Source: Pelomonas sp047654785 (GTDB lineage: Bacteria > Pseudomonadota > Gammaproteobacteria > Burkholderiales > Burkholderiaceae_C). Taken from it: DNA of 64,000 nucleotides. The DNA lies in NCBI RefSeq assembly GCF_047654785.1, contig NZ_JASGKQ010000003.1:1612001-1676000 (forward strand). Reading direction: 5' to 3'. Below are positions 35,894 through 45,326 of this stretch, one piece after another; positions within the stretch are counted from its first letter, which is position 1; each line of letters begins with the position of its first letter. The translations under genes and the position numbers were made by a program. Below the pieces are notes generated by a model, which searched no databases, was not told the DNA's origin, and worked only from the letters and a program-made list of their open reading frames with translations.

Positions 35894-38485
35894 ATGCTTC
35901 AAGCCTATCGCCAACACACAGCCGAACGCGCCGCCCTCGGCATCCCGCCCCTTGCGCTGGATGCCAAGCAGGTCGCCGAGCTGATCGAGCTCATCAAGGC
36001 CCCGCCGGCCGGCGAGGACGCCTTCCTGCTCGACCTGCTGACCCACCGCGTGCCGCCCGGCGTGGACGACGCGGCCAAGGTCAAGGCCAGCTTCCTGGCC
36101 GCCGTCGCGCACGGCGACATCCAGGTCGCGCTGATCTCGCGCGCCAAGGCCACCGAGCTGCTCGGCACCATGGTGGGCGGCTACAACGTGCATCCGCTGA
36201 TCGAACTGCTGGACGATGCCGAAGTCGCCGGCGTCGCCGCCGACGCGCTGAAGAAGACGCTGCTGATGTTCGACTACTTCAACGACGTCGCCGCCAAGGC
36301 CAAGGCCGGCAATGCCAAGGCCCAGGAAGTGATGCAAAGCTGGGCCGACGCCGAGTGGTTCACCGGCCGCCCCGAGGTCGAGAAGAAGATCACCGTCACC
36401 GTCTTCAAGGTGCCGGGCGAGACCAACACCGACGACCTCTCCCCCGCCCCCGACGCCTGGAGCCGCCCGGACATCCCGCTGCACTACCTGGCGATGCTGA
36501 AGAACACCCGCCCCGACGCGGCCTTCAAGCCCGAGGAAGACGGCAAGCGCGGCCCGATGCAGTTCATCGAGGACCTGAAGAAGAAGGGCCACTTGGTCGC
36601 CTACGTCGGCGACGTGGTCGGCACCGGCTCCTCGCGCAAGTCCGCCACCAACAGCGTCATCTGGGCCACGGGCCAGGACATTCCCTTCGTGCCGAACAAG
36701 CGCTTCGGCGGCGTCACGCTGGGCGGCAAGATCGCGCCGATCTTCTTCAACACGCAGGAAGACTCCGGCTCGCTGCCCATCGAGGTGGACGTCAGCAAGC
36801 TGGAGATGGGCGACGTCATCGACGTGCTGCCCTACGACGGCAAGATCCTGAAGAACGGCGAGACGGTCGCCGAGTTCAAGCTCAAGAGCGACGTGCTGCT
36901 GGACGAAGTGCGCGCCGGCGGCCGCATCAACCTCATCATCGGCCGCTCGCTGACCGCCAAGGCGCGCGAGTTCCTGGGCCTGCCCGCCTCCACGCTGTTC
37001 CGCCTGCCGCAAGCCCCTGCCGCGTCGAACGCCGGTTTCACGCTGGCGCAGAAGATGGTGGGCCGCGCCGTCGGCCTGCCCGAAGGCCAGGGCGTGCGCC
37101 CCGGCACCTACTGCGAGCCACGCATGACCACCGTGGGCAGCCAGGACACCACCGGCCCGATGACCCGCGACGAGCTGAAGGACCTGGCCTGCCTGGGCTT
37201 CAGCGCCGACATGGTGATGCAGAGCTTCTGCCACACGGCCGCCTACCCCAAGCCCGTGGACGTGAAGACCCACCGCGAGCTGCCCGCCTTCATCAGCAAC
37301 CGCGGCGGCGTCGCGCTGCGCCCCGGTGACGGCGTCATCCACTCCTGGCTGAACCGCCTGCTGCTGCCCGACACCGTCGGCACCGGCGGCGACTCGCACA
37401 CCCGCTTCCCCATCGGCATCAGCTTCCCCGCCGGTTCCGGCCTCGTCGCCTTCGGCGCGGCCACCGGCGTGATGCCGCTGGACATGCCCGAATCGGTGCT
37501 GGTGCGCTTCAAGGGCGAACTGCAGCCGGGCGTGACGCTGCGCGACCTCGTGCACGCGATCCCGCTGTACGCCATCAAGGCCGGCCTGCTGACCGTCGCC
37601 AAGGCCGGCAAGAAGAACATCTTCTCGGGCCGCATCCTCGAAATCGAGGGCCTGCCGGACCTGAAGGTCGAGCAGGCGTTCGAACTGTCCGACGCCAGCG
37701 CCGAGCGCTCGGCGGCCGGCTGCACGATCAAGCTCAACCCGGCGCCGATCAAGGAATACTTGACCAGCAACGTCGTGCTGATGAAGAACATGATCGCCGA
37801 CGGCTACCAGGACGCGAAGACGCTGCAACGCCGCATCGAGAAGGTCGAGGCCTGGCTCGCCAAGCCCGAGCTGCTGGAGGCCGACAAGGACGCCGAATAC
37901 GCCGCCGTCATCGAGATCGACCTGGCCGACATCAAGGAACCCATCGTCTGCTGCCCGAACGACCCGGACGACGCCAAGTTCCTGTCCGAAGTGGCCGGCA
38001 CCAAGATCGACGAAGCCTTCATCGGCTCGTGCATGACCAACATCGGCCACTTCCGCGCGGCGGCCAAGCTGCTGGGCGGCCAGCGCGACATCCCGGTCAA
38101 GCTGTGGGTCGCGCCGCCGACCAAGATGGACCAGAACGAGCTCATCAAGGAAGGCCACTACGCCGCCTTCGGCACGGCCGGCGCACGCACCGAAATGCCG
38201 GGCTGTAGCCTGTGCATGGGCAACCAGGCCCAGGTGCGCGAGGGCGCCACGGTGATCTCCACCTCCACCCGCAACTTCCCGAACCGGCTGGGCAAGAACA
38301 CCAACGTGTTCCTTGGCTCGGCGGAACTCGCCGCCATCGCGTCCCGCCTGGGCCGGTTGCCGACCAAGGAGGAATACCTGAAGGAGATGGGCGTCATCGA
38401 CGCCGACAAGGCCAGCGTCTACCGCTACATGAACTTCGACCAGATCGAGGAATACGCGGACGCGGCCAAGGCGGTGGCGGCCTGA
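35894..38485 (+). CDS. acnB: Aconitate hydratase B / 2-methylisocitrate dehydratase
   Basis: 863 residues, matching AcnB in length and domain order: HEAT-like N-terminal domain, swivelling domain 4 next (NTDDLSPAPDAWSRPDIPLH; GTGSSRKSATNSV), then domains 1-3. The [4Fe-4S] cysteines lie in GSCMTNIGHF and MPGCSLCMGNQAQ. It interconverts citrate and isocitrate and can act on 2-methylisocitrate; when its cluster is lost it binds mRNA in E. coli. GGAG lies 8 bp before the ATG. An intrinsic terminator follows. Confidence 0.98.
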   Translation: MLQAYRQHTAERAALGIPPLALDAKQVAELIELIKAPPAGEDAFLLDLLTHRVPPGVDDAAKVKASFLAAVAHGDIQVALISRAKATELLGTMVGGYNVHPLIELLDDAEVAGVAADALKKTLLMFDYFNDVAAKAKAGNAKAQEVMQSWADAEWFTGRPEVEKKITVTVFKVPGETNTDDLSPAPDAWSRPDIPLHYLAMLKNTRPDAAFKPEEDGKRGPMQFIEDLKKKGHLVAYVGDVVGTGSSRKSATNSVIWATGQDIPFVPNKRFGGVTLGGKIAPIFFNTQEDSGSLPIEVDVSKLEMGDVIDVLPYDGKILKNGETVAEFKLKSDVLLDEVRAGGRINLIIGRSLTAKAREFLGLPASTLFRLPQAPAASNAGFTLAQKMVGRAVGLPEGQGVRPGTYCEPRMTTVGSQDTTGPMTRDELKDLACLGFSADMVMQSFCHTAAYPKPVDVKTHRELPAFISNRGGVALRPGDGVIHSWLNRLLLPDTVGTGGDSHTRFPIGISFPAGSGLVAFGAATGVMPLDMPESVLVRFKGELQPGVTLRDLVHAIPLYAIKAGLLTVAKAGKKNIFSGRILEIEGLPDLKVEQAFELSDASAERSAAGCTIKLNPAPIKEYLTSNVVLMKNMIADGYQDAKTLQRRIEKVEAWLAKPELLEADKDAEYAAVIEIDLADIKEPIVCCPNDPDDAKFLSEVAGTKIDEAFIGSCMTNIGHFRAAAKLLGGQRDIPVKLWVAPPTKMDQNELIKEGHYAAFGTAGARTEMPGCSLCMGNQAQVREGATVISTSTRNFPNRLGKNTNVFLGSAELAAIASRLGRLPTKEEYLKEMGVIDADKASVYRYMNFDQIEEYADAAKAVAA

Positions 38486-38506
38486 TCCTGATTTGACGGG
38501 CATGCC

Positions 38507-38546
38507 AAGCCCCGCCGGCCTCTCACGGGCCGGCGGGGCTTTCTTT
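38507..38546 (+). terminator. Intrinsic terminator after acnB
   Basis: A perfect 14-bp stem (38507-38520 with 38528-38541, 7-base loop), rich in GC and followed by TTTCTTT-type sequence, 22 bp after the acnB stop. It marks the end of the TCA block and of the core-like composition. Confidence 0.92.
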
Positions 38547-38670
38547 CACCTCACATCGACTCTCCATGTCCATCCAACACCAGTCAACCTAAAAACGGCA
38601 GTTGCCCCATCCGAAAGGGCTGCAGAGCGAGCAGTGGAGCGGAGTTGAGCCGATAGGTCAGACTCACCCG

Positions 38671-38919
38671 ATGGGTGAAGCAAGACACAGGGCGATAGCG
38701 CGCCGTGGTGAGGCCGGGCAGGCGGAACAGGCGCAGGTGGTGGACACGCTGGGCGGGCGCATGCACGTTCGGTGGGACGAGGCGGCCTCGGCGACGCCGC
38801 ACGGACAGTTGGCGTTCTTCGCGCAGTTCCTGGCGGCCACGGGGGTTGGCGATCTGCGGATTTTTGGTTTGCCTAAATGGCGGCAGGCTGGACGATGCCA
38901 AGGAGAACTTGCCACCTGA
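38671..38919 (+). pseudogene. N-terminal remnant of a DDE transposase
   Basis: An 82-codon frame whose middle (VVDTLGGRMHVRWDEAASAT then PHGQLAFFAQFLAATGV) resembles, from memory, the N-terminus of an IS4-type transposase; the similarity then stops and the frame ends after about 25 unrelated residues. No catalytic part is present. It lies in the 497-bp stretch 38486-38982 between acnB and a foreign-looking lipoprotein gene; nothing else convincing was seen there except the acnB terminator. The family assignment is uncertain. Confidence 0.4.
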
Positions 38920-38982
38920 GCGTGCTTCTGTACGCCCAAGAGTTGACGCCCAGAAACTTCTCGAATTCCATAGGAGGGGGCG

Positions 38983-41325
38983 ATGGTCCTGCGTCTGTTC
39001 CAGCTTATCCGTGACTTCGTTCGGACGCGCCCAGTGCCATATCTGGGAACAGTCGCACTCGTCATTGTGCTTGCAGGCTGTGGCGGCGGAGGTGGTGGAG
39101 GTGCTCCTGCGATGCAAGCGCCAGCGAACCTATCGTATTCCCAACCAGCGCCCCTTCAGATTGGGGATCCGATGCCATCGCTTGCGCCGACAGTCTCCGG
39201 CTCGGTGGAAAGTTACTCGGTAACGCCCGCGCTGCCCGACGGTGTCGCCATCGATTCGGCCACCGGCGTCATTGCCGGAACGCCAGGTGAAGATGTCAAC
39301 CACGGCGCCTACGTCATCACAGCGAGGAATGCCGGCGGATCGGCAGCCTTCACGTTGACGCTCAACATCGCTGCGAAAGAAGCGACGGAACATGCCTCGG
39401 AGGGTACGCTGGCCTTCGATGCGGCCATCAATCCGAAGCGGTTCGTATCGGTCGGCGCGTCAGTGACCATTCGGGCGACCGGTGCCTCGCTTTCGACGAC
39501 ATCGGGCGCCGTGCGGATCTTTCGCAACGGCCAGCAGCTTGAGGCCGCAGTCGATGTCACCAGCGATGCCATCCGGGCTGGCAGCATTCTCGCCGAGGGC
39601 CGAAACGACATCGTGGTACTGGCCACCGACACTACCGGGCACAGCCTCAGCTTGGCCGCAACCCTGTGGGCTGGCTCGCAGACCTTGGCAGTAAACGTTC
39701 GAACCGAAGCCGGTACGGCGCCCGGTAGCACCACCGTGGTCGCGAAGCTGTCCGACGACGACACCGTGGGATTCGAGGAAACCACATCCACTGGGCGGGT
39801 GCTGCTGCATGACGTTCCGAACCGGACGATTCTCTTAAGCGCCAACGCGACGGCGAATCGGTTCGCGACACTCACGACGGTGGGTGGGGCGGGCACAGTC
39901 ACTCTTCAGCTGGCCGGCTTCAAGAGCCCCAGCGACGTCGCCAACAACGATTTCAGCCAGGGGTTTGCGGGATGGGAAGTGGGTACCGCCGGCAGTGCGA
40001 GCCTTGTCCCGCACACGGAGACCATCGAGCCCGGAACCGTCAGCGCAGCTACGGCAAGTGCTTCCGCCAGCCTCCATCGTGCGGCCAGGGCACTGAGCGC
40101 GGCACAAACTTCCCTTGCAGCGGCGCCGAAAGCACACCCGTTGGCGGCGGCGGCAGCCGCGACCGGCGACATGGACCTGCAACTGAGCACGGTGGGGGAA
40201 GGGCCACGGTCCGTATCACGAACCTTTAATGTCGCGCCGGGTACATCGCGGGTGATGGTTCGGTATCGCTTCATCACTAGCGAGGTGCCCGGTGGCTACT
40301 TCGGCTCGGGATACAACGATTCGTATGCCGTCTCAATCCGCAGCCTGCAAGGCGGTGGCTCTGTCAGCGATTCCCATAGCATGAACGGCCTTGGCCTCGC
40401 GGCATTCGACGCAGGCGGCTCCACGGCGTGGAAGACCTTATCGCTGCCCGTGTCCAGTGCCGGCGACACGGTCCAATTCGACTTGACGGTGACCAACGTC
40501 GGCGATGACCTGTACGACTCCTCGCTGGTCGTCGATGCGGTGGCCGAAGAATCGTTGAGCGTGGCTGTTAGCGCGCCGGAGGTTTGCCCGAACGAGACGG
40601 TCACATATACCGCGTCCGGCGGGTCTGCGAGCGAGGCCGCATGGGCGGGTGGCGGCGCCCCCGCAAGCGGCTCGGGAACCACGTTCGCCACGCGCTACGT
40701 TGCGGCTGGTGACTACACAGGCACTGCGACGGCCGGTGGCAAAACTGCGACCGCTCCCGTTCGTGTCAAGGAAGCGAGTGGTGCGGCATGGGTGGCGCGC
40801 TTCCCGACTAGCACGAATACTGCAGACCTTGCCTCGGCCTTCCAGGTGAATGTGGACAGCTTCATCGCGGCACTTCGAGCAGCGGGTGCTACGGTCTCCA
40901 TCTCGGCCACCTACCGACCAGCCGAGCGTGCCTACCTGATGCACTACTCGTACAGGATCGCCAAGCAAGGCCTCGACCCCGCAAGCGTGCCGCGGATGGT
41001 GGGGGTCGAGATCTGCTGGGTCCACCGCAGCGCGCAAGGCGCCGTCGACAACACTGCAGCGCGCTTCGCCGCACAGCAAATGGTGAATGCGTACGGGATT
41101 GCCTACGCGCCTGCACTCCAATCGCGGCACACGGAACGCTTGGCCATCGACATGAGCATTTCGTGGACCGGCAACCTGACGATCCTAGGTGCACATGGCG
41201 AGGGCGTGAGCATCACGTCCGAACCGCGCACAGGCGGCAACACTACCCTTCATCAAGTTGGAGCCGGATATTCCGTAATCAAGCTGGTGTCCGACCCGCC
41301 TCATTGGTCCGACGACGGGCATTGA
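38983..41325 (+). CDS. Large exported lipoprotein with Ig-like repeats and C-terminal M15-type peptidase domain
   Basis: 780 residues behind a perfect AGGAGG site. A signal sequence ends in lipobox LAGC (Cys33) and a glycine run. Then come a putative-Ig (He_PIG-like) domain at about 47-130 (ALPDGVAIDSATGVIAGTPG), further beta-rich regions, a jelly-roll/anchor-like region (about 320-525, FITSEVPGGYFGSGYNDSYA) and a PKD-like domain (about 530-600). The last 170 residues hold an M15 (D,D/L,D-peptidase) zinc signature: ATYRPAERAYLMH, SRHTERLAIDMS and a terminal DPPHWSDDGH. It probably cuts peptidoglycan stem peptides at the cell surface. GC is lower than the flanks. Confidence 0.72.
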   Translation: MVLRLFQLIRDFVRTRPVPYLGTVALVIVLAGCGGGGGGGAPAMQAPANLSYSQPAPLQIGDPMPSLAPTVSGSVESYSVTPALPDGVAIDSATGVIAGTPGEDVNHGAYVITARNAGGSAAFTLTLNIAAKEATEHASEGTLAFDAAINPKRFVSVGASVTIRATGASLSTTSGAVRIFRNGQQLEAAVDVTSDAIRAGSILAEGRNDIVVLATDTTGHSLSLAATLWAGSQTLAVNVRTEAGTAPGSTTVVAKLSDDDTVGFEETTSTGRVLLHDVPNRTILLSANATANRFATLTTVGGAGTVTLQLAGFKSPSDVANNDFSQGFAGWEVGTAGSASLVPHTETIEPGTVSAATASASASLHRAARALSAAQTSLAAAPKAHPLAAAAAATGDMDLQLSTVGEGPRSVSRTFNVAPGTSRVMVRYRFITSEVPGGYFGSGYNDSYAVSIRSLQGGGSVSDSHSMNGLGLAAFDAGGSTAWKTLSLPVSSAGDTVQFDLTVTNVGDDLYDSSLVVDAVAEESLSVAVSAPEVCPNETVTYTASGGSASEAAWAGGGAPASGSGTTFATRYVAAGDYTGTATAGGKTATAPVRVKEASGAAWVARFPTSTNTADLASAFQVNVDSFIAALRAAGATVSISATYRPAERAYLMHYSYRIAKQGLDPASVPRMVGVEICWVHRSAQGAVDNTAARFAAQQMVNAYGIAYAPALQSRHTERLAIDMSISWTGNLTILGAHGEGVSITSEPRTGGNTTLHQVGAGYSVIKLVSDPPHWSDDGH

Positions 41326-41355
41326 GACACAGCGGCCGAGGCATATGGTGGTCAA

Positions 41356-42183
41356 ATGCGACAACCGATTCGAAGCGTAGTCTCGGGAATACTACTGGCG
41401 GCCTTAGGGGCATGTTTGCGGGCGCCAGCGGACGAAATGTATGTCGGTAGCGGCGCAATCGCTGCGGTTCGCCGGTTAGCCGCTGCTTCGTCACCCGAGG
41501 TCAGTGTTCCGGAACCGCTGCCCGCTGCATCGAGTGCCTCTAGAGCACTTGATACACACGGGGCCGCACTCGCCGCACTGCAGCAAGCCCCGTCCGCAGA
41601 GGCTGTGTGCGCCGTGGTTGCTGCTGCGGACCGCGCTCAAGCCCTCATTGGCGAGTCACTGACTGCGGACTTCTATAGCGCAATGAAACAAGGCGGAGAC
41701 GCCTTGGACGAGTTGAGCCGCGCAGCGGCAGACATCAGCGCGCGCCACCCGGGCGTAGGTGTTGTGCTGGGGGCCGAGACCGTCTACCACTTTCTCGACT
41801 ATCAGGCGCTGGCCGAACGGGTGAGCCTGCCCAATTCGCGAACCCTCCTGACGGCCATGGCGCGGCTTTGGCCGCGCCCGGCAGGCCGGCCGCGCTACTT
41901 TGAGCCGATCTCCGATGTCGCGGGGTGCGTGCGGCCGGACACGCTCGCCAGGGATCTCGCCGACCTGGCCCAGCAACAAGCGCAAGCTCCGGGCTGCCTG
42001 CAGGAGCATCTCAGGCAAAAGGTAAGCGATGCAGTGGAAGAACTTGCATCGAGCACGTGCTTCTGCGACACGAAGAATTCAGCTCGCTCGGCAATGAAAC
42101 AGGTCGTCACACGGGCGGAACAGTTGGGGGTCAAGCGGGCGGCACCCCCATTCCAGTCAGCGACTCGGTTCAACTGCCAATGA
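41356..42183 (+). CDS. Putative lipoprotein of unknown function
   Basis: 275 residues, 30 bp after the M15 lipoprotein and probably co-transcribed with it. The N-terminus MRQPIRSVVSGILLAALGAC is a signal sequence with a lipobox-like end (LGA-C20). The rest is Ala-rich and probably helical, with five later cysteines, including CFCDTKN near 230. I recognise no family. An immunity or accessory partner for the upstream cell-wall peptidase is possible but only inferred from adjacency. Composition matches the upstream gene, not comEC. Confidence 0.6.
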   Translation: MRQPIRSVVSGILLAALGACLRAPADEMYVGSGAIAAVRRLAAASSPEVSVPEPLPAASSASRALDTHGAALAALQQAPSAEAVCAVVAAADRAQALIGESLTADFYSAMKQGGDALDELSRAAADISARHPGVGVVLGAETVYHFLDYQALAERVSLPNSRTLLTAMARLWPRPAGRPRYFEPISDVAGCVRPDTLARDLADLAQQQAQAPGCLQEHLRQKVSDAVEELASSTCFCDTKNSARSAMKQVVTRAEQLGVKRAAPPFQSATRFNCQ

Positions 42184-42383
42184 GGGGCCGGGGCCCGAGC
42201 GGGCAGAACCTGCCGGTCGCTCGGCAGGCGAATTGACACCAGCGTGCACAAAGCTGCCATCTGGACATCTCCGTTGGCCAGGATGGTTCGCCTGCAGTGC
42301 AACCAGGACATAGCCCCAGCCTGTCGCTTGACCAAGCCACCTGCATTCGTGGCAGCACACGCGCCCCCCCCTCCACCACAGTC

Positions 42384-44780
42384 TCACTCCTCCCCCGGCC
42401 ACGCCGGGCCGCTGAGCGCCGCGTCCGGCACGGCGGGCGCCACGCGGTCGGTCCAGTAGCGTCGCGACAGGTCGCGCCAGCAGCTCGACGCGCCTTCCGC
42501 GCTGGCCCAGCGCCAGGCCCCGCATGACGGGCTGGCCACCACCGCGATGCCGGCCGCCTGGTAGCGCGCCAGCACCGGCGGCGCCGGGTGGCCGAAGCGG
42601 CTGCGGTAGCCGGCCTGCACCACCGCCACCACGGGCCGCACCGCCGCCAGCAGTTCGGCGCTGGAGGACGTCTTGCTGCCATGGTGCGGCACCAGCAGCA
42701 CGTCGGCGCGCAGGCCGGGCTCGCGCTGCGCCAGGCGGCGTTCCTGGTCGGCCTGCAGGTCGCCCGCCAGCAGCGCGCGCCGGCCGGACGCGGCGGCGAT
42801 GCGCAGCACGCAGGACAGGTCGTTGGGCTTGAGCCCCGCGCCGTAGTGCGCCGGCGTGGGGTGCAGCAGGTCGAAGCGCACGCCGTCCCAGGTCCAGCCC
42901 TGGCCGGCCTCGCAGCGCACGGCGGCGGGGCCGGCGCGCAGCAGCGCGTGGCCGGGCTCCAGCGAGCTGCGCAGCTCGGCCACCGGCAGGCCCTGCATCA
43001 GCGTGGCGGCGCCGCCCACGTGGTCGCCGTCGCGGTGGCTGAGCACCAGCATGTCCAGCCGCCGCACGCCCAGCGCGCGCAGCAGCGGCAGCAGCACGCG
43101 CTCGCCGGCGTCCGCGCCCGGCGCGTAGACCGGGCCGGCGTCGAACAGCAGCGCATGGCCGGTGGTGCGCACCAGCACCGCGTTGCCCTGGCCGACGTCG
43201 GGCGCCAGCAGCTCGAACTCGCCCGCGGGCGGCCGCGGCACGGCCGGCCACAGCAGCGGCACGGCCATCAGCAGCCCCGCCAGCCGCAGCCGCCACGGCA
43301 GCCGCATGACGAGCAGCGCCGCGCCCAGCAGCGCCAGCCCCTGCACCCAGCCGGGCGCGGCCGGCGGCCACCACACCGCGCCGGGCCAGGCGGCGAGCAG
43401 CTTCAGCGCCGACACCAGCGCCTGCACGCCCCACGCGGCCAGCGTCCACAGCGGCGCCCACAGCGCGCCCAGCAGCGCCAGCGGCGTGGCGACGAAGCTG
43501 ATCAGCGGGATCGTCAGCAGGTTGGCCAGCAGCCCCACGGCGGAGAGCTGCGCGAAGCAGATCAGGCTCAGCGGCGCCAGCCCCACCGTGGCGACGGCCT
43601 GCGTGCGCAGCGCCGCCTTCAGCCGCGCGCGCCAGCCGGGGGCCGCCGCGTCGCCGGCCGTCATCAACAGCCCCACGGCGCCGAACGACAGCCAGAAGCC
43701 GGGCTGCGTCAGCGCCCAGGGATCGGCCGCCGTGACGGCCACGCCGGCCGCCAGCAGCACCAGCGGCCACGGCCAGCGCAGGCCCAGCGAGCGCAGCACG
43801 GCCACCGCGGCCAGCATGACGACGGTGCGCTGCGCCGGCACGCCCCAGCCCGAGAACAGCGCATAGCCCAGCGCCGCCGCCACGCCGGCCCAGCGCGCGG
43901 CGGCGGGCGCCGGCAGGCGCAAGCACAGCCGGCCGCTGCGCCGCCACAGCGGCGCCACCAGCGCGGCGGCCAGCCACGCGAACATCGTCACGTGCAGCCC
44001 GCTGACGCTGAAGGCGTGGGCCACGCCGGTGTCGCGCAGCAGCGCCCAGTCGGCGTGCGAGATGGCGGCCTGGTCGCCCAGGCTCAGCGCCGCGATGACG
44101 CCGGCCGCGCCGGGGTCGGCCACCTGCGCCTGGATGCGCGCGCGCAGCCGCTGCCGGGCGGCGTCCAGCCCCCACCAGGGCGCGGCCTGCAGGCGCTCGG
44201 CGCCGCGCACCACGCCGCTGGCGCGCAGGCCCTGCTCGAACAGCCACAGCTCGGCGTCGAACCCGCCCGGGTTGGCCAGCCCGTGCGCGCGCTTGAGCCG
44301 AGCCGTGAAGCGCCAGCGCTCGCCGGCCGTGACGGGCGGGCCGTCGTAGGCGAGCAGCATCAGCCGCGCGGGCACCTCGGGCGGCAGCGCGGCGCCCGTG
44401 GCGCCCACGGACTCGACGGCGAAGCCGAAGCGCCAGCCCGGCACGCCGCCCTGGCCGGTGACGGCCACGGGCAGCGAATCGACGCGGCCGGCCAGCACCA
44501 GGTCGCGCCCCTCCCAGGCCGGGTGCAGCTCGGTGGCCAGCCGCCATTCGGCGCGCACCGCCCCCTGCAGGAAGGCGGCCAGCGCCACGCCGCCGGCCAG
44601 CAGCGCCCAGTGCCGGTGCCGCAGCCGCCACAGCCCCGCAATGGCCACCAAAGCGAGCGCCAGCACGGCGTACTCCGGCGCCGCCGGCAGCCGCTCGCAG
44701 CGGTGCAGCAGCGCCAGGCCGGCCAGCCAGGCCAGGCCCGCCGCCGCCAGCTCGCGCATCCCCCAAGGCTGCCGTGCCAC
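42384..44780 (-). CDS. comEC: DNA internalization competence protein ComEC/Rec2
   Basis: 798 residues. An N-terminal membrane region and a Competence domain (FSVSGLHVTMFAWLAAAL; LLANLLTIPLISFVATPLAL) with many transmembrane helices are followed by a metallo-beta-lactamase-like domain (LVLSHRDGDHVGGAATLMQG, VLLVPHHGSKTSSSAELL). ComEC forms the inner-membrane channel for single-stranded DNA in natural transformation. All parts look intact. The preceding 200 bp (42184-42383) holds a C-rich run and nothing else convincing. Confidence 0.95.
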   Translation of the reverse strand: MARQPWGMRELAAAGLAWLAGLALLHRCERLPAAPEYAVLALALVAIAGLWRLRHRHWALLAGGVALAAFLQGAVRAEWRLATELHPAWEGRDLVLAGRVDSLPVAVTGQGGVPGWRFGFAVESVGATGAALPPEVPARLMLLAYDGPPVTAGERWRFTARLKRAHGLANPGGFDAELWLFEQGLRASGVVRGAERLQAAPWWGLDAARQRLRARIQAQVADPGAAGVIAALSLGDQAAISHADWALLRDTGVAHAFSVSGLHVTMFAWLAAALVAPLWRRSGRLCLRLPAPAAARWAGVAAALGYALFSGWGVPAQRTVVMLAAVAVLRSLGLRWPWPLVLLAAGVAVTAADPWALTQPGFWLSFGAVGLLMTAGDAAAPGWRARLKAALRTQAVATVGLAPLSLICFAQLSAVGLLANLLTIPLISFVATPLALLGALWAPLWTLAAWGVQALVSALKLLAAWPGAVWWPPAAPGWVQGLALLGAALLVMRLPWRLRLAGLLMAVPLLWPAVPRPPAGEFELLAPDVGQGNAVLVRTTGHALLFDAGPVYAPGADAGERVLLPLLRALGVRRLDMLVLSHRDGDHVGGAATLMQGLPVAELRSSLEPGHALLRAGPAAVRCEAGQGWTWDGVRFDLLHPTPAHYGAGLKPNDLSCVLRIAAASGRRALLAGDLQADQERRLAQREPGLRADVLLVPHHGSKTSSSAELLAAVRPVVAVVQAGYRSRFGHPAPPVLARYQAAGIAVVASPSCGAWRWASAEGASSCWRDLSRRYWTDRVAPAVPDAALSGPAWPGEE

Positions 44781-44861
44781 GGTCCCTCCCTGCGCCGCCG
44801 TGCTGCGGACGCGGGGTGTAGCATGCCGCCGTTTTTTTCACGCGCCACCGCGCTTCCCCTC

Positions 44862-45326
44862 ATGAGCTCCACCGCCATCCAAGCCAAGCTGGCCGAACTC
44901 GGCATCACGCTGCCGCCGCTGGCCGCCCCCGCCGCGGCCTACCTGCCGTACACGCGCACGGGCCATCTGCTGTTCCTGTCCGGCCACCTCGCCAAGAAGG
45001 ACGGCAAGCCCTGGGTGGGCCAGCTCGGCCGCGACGTGGACACCGCCACCGGCCAGCAGGCCGCGCGCGCGGTCGCCATCGACCTGCTGGGCACGCTGCA
45101 GGCGGCCACGGGCGACCTGTCCCGCGTGCGCATCGTCAAGGTGATGAGCCTGGTGAACAGCACGCCGGACTTCACCGAGCAGCACCTGGTCACCAACGGC
45201 TGCTCCGAGCTGCTGGCCGCCGTGCTGGGCGACGCGGGCAAGCATGCGCGCAGCGCGTTCGGCGTCGCGCAGATCCCGATGGGCGCCTGCGTCGAGATCG
45301 AGCTGATCGCCGAGATCGCCGGCTGA
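44862..45326 (+). CDS. RidA (YjgF/YER057c/UK114) family protein
   Basis: 154 residues, a RidA-fold protein of the longer subgroup. It contains RTGHLLFLSGHLAKKDGKPW, VIVKVMSLVNSTPDFTEQH-like and HARSAFGVAQIPMGACVEIE; the Arg in HARSAFG aligns with the substrate-binding Arg of RidA. Members hydrolyse reactive enamine/imine intermediates. ATG 44862 was taken because upstream in-frame sequence is antisense to comEC. It shares one base with the dsbB start (TGATG). Confidence 0.88.
   Translation: MSSTAIQAKLAELGITLPPLAAPAAAYLPYTRTGHLLFLSGHLAKKDGKPWVGQLGRDVDTATGQQAARAVAIDLLGTLQAATGDLSRVRIVKVMSLVNSTPDFTEQHLVTNGCSELLAAVLGDAGKHARSAFGVAQIPMGACVEIELIAEIAG

Noticed and set aside
35819..38503. An 894-codon open frame antisense to acnB
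   Set aside because: High GC makes the complementary frames of long genes open. The antisense product is low-complexity and His/Gln/Val-rich, while the plus strand encodes a complete AcnB.
38584..39117. A 177-codon minus-strand frame across the acnB-lipoprotein gap
   Set aside because: No recognisable features or ribosome-binding site; it overlaps the start of the lipoprotein gene, whose AGGAGG site and lipobox are clear.
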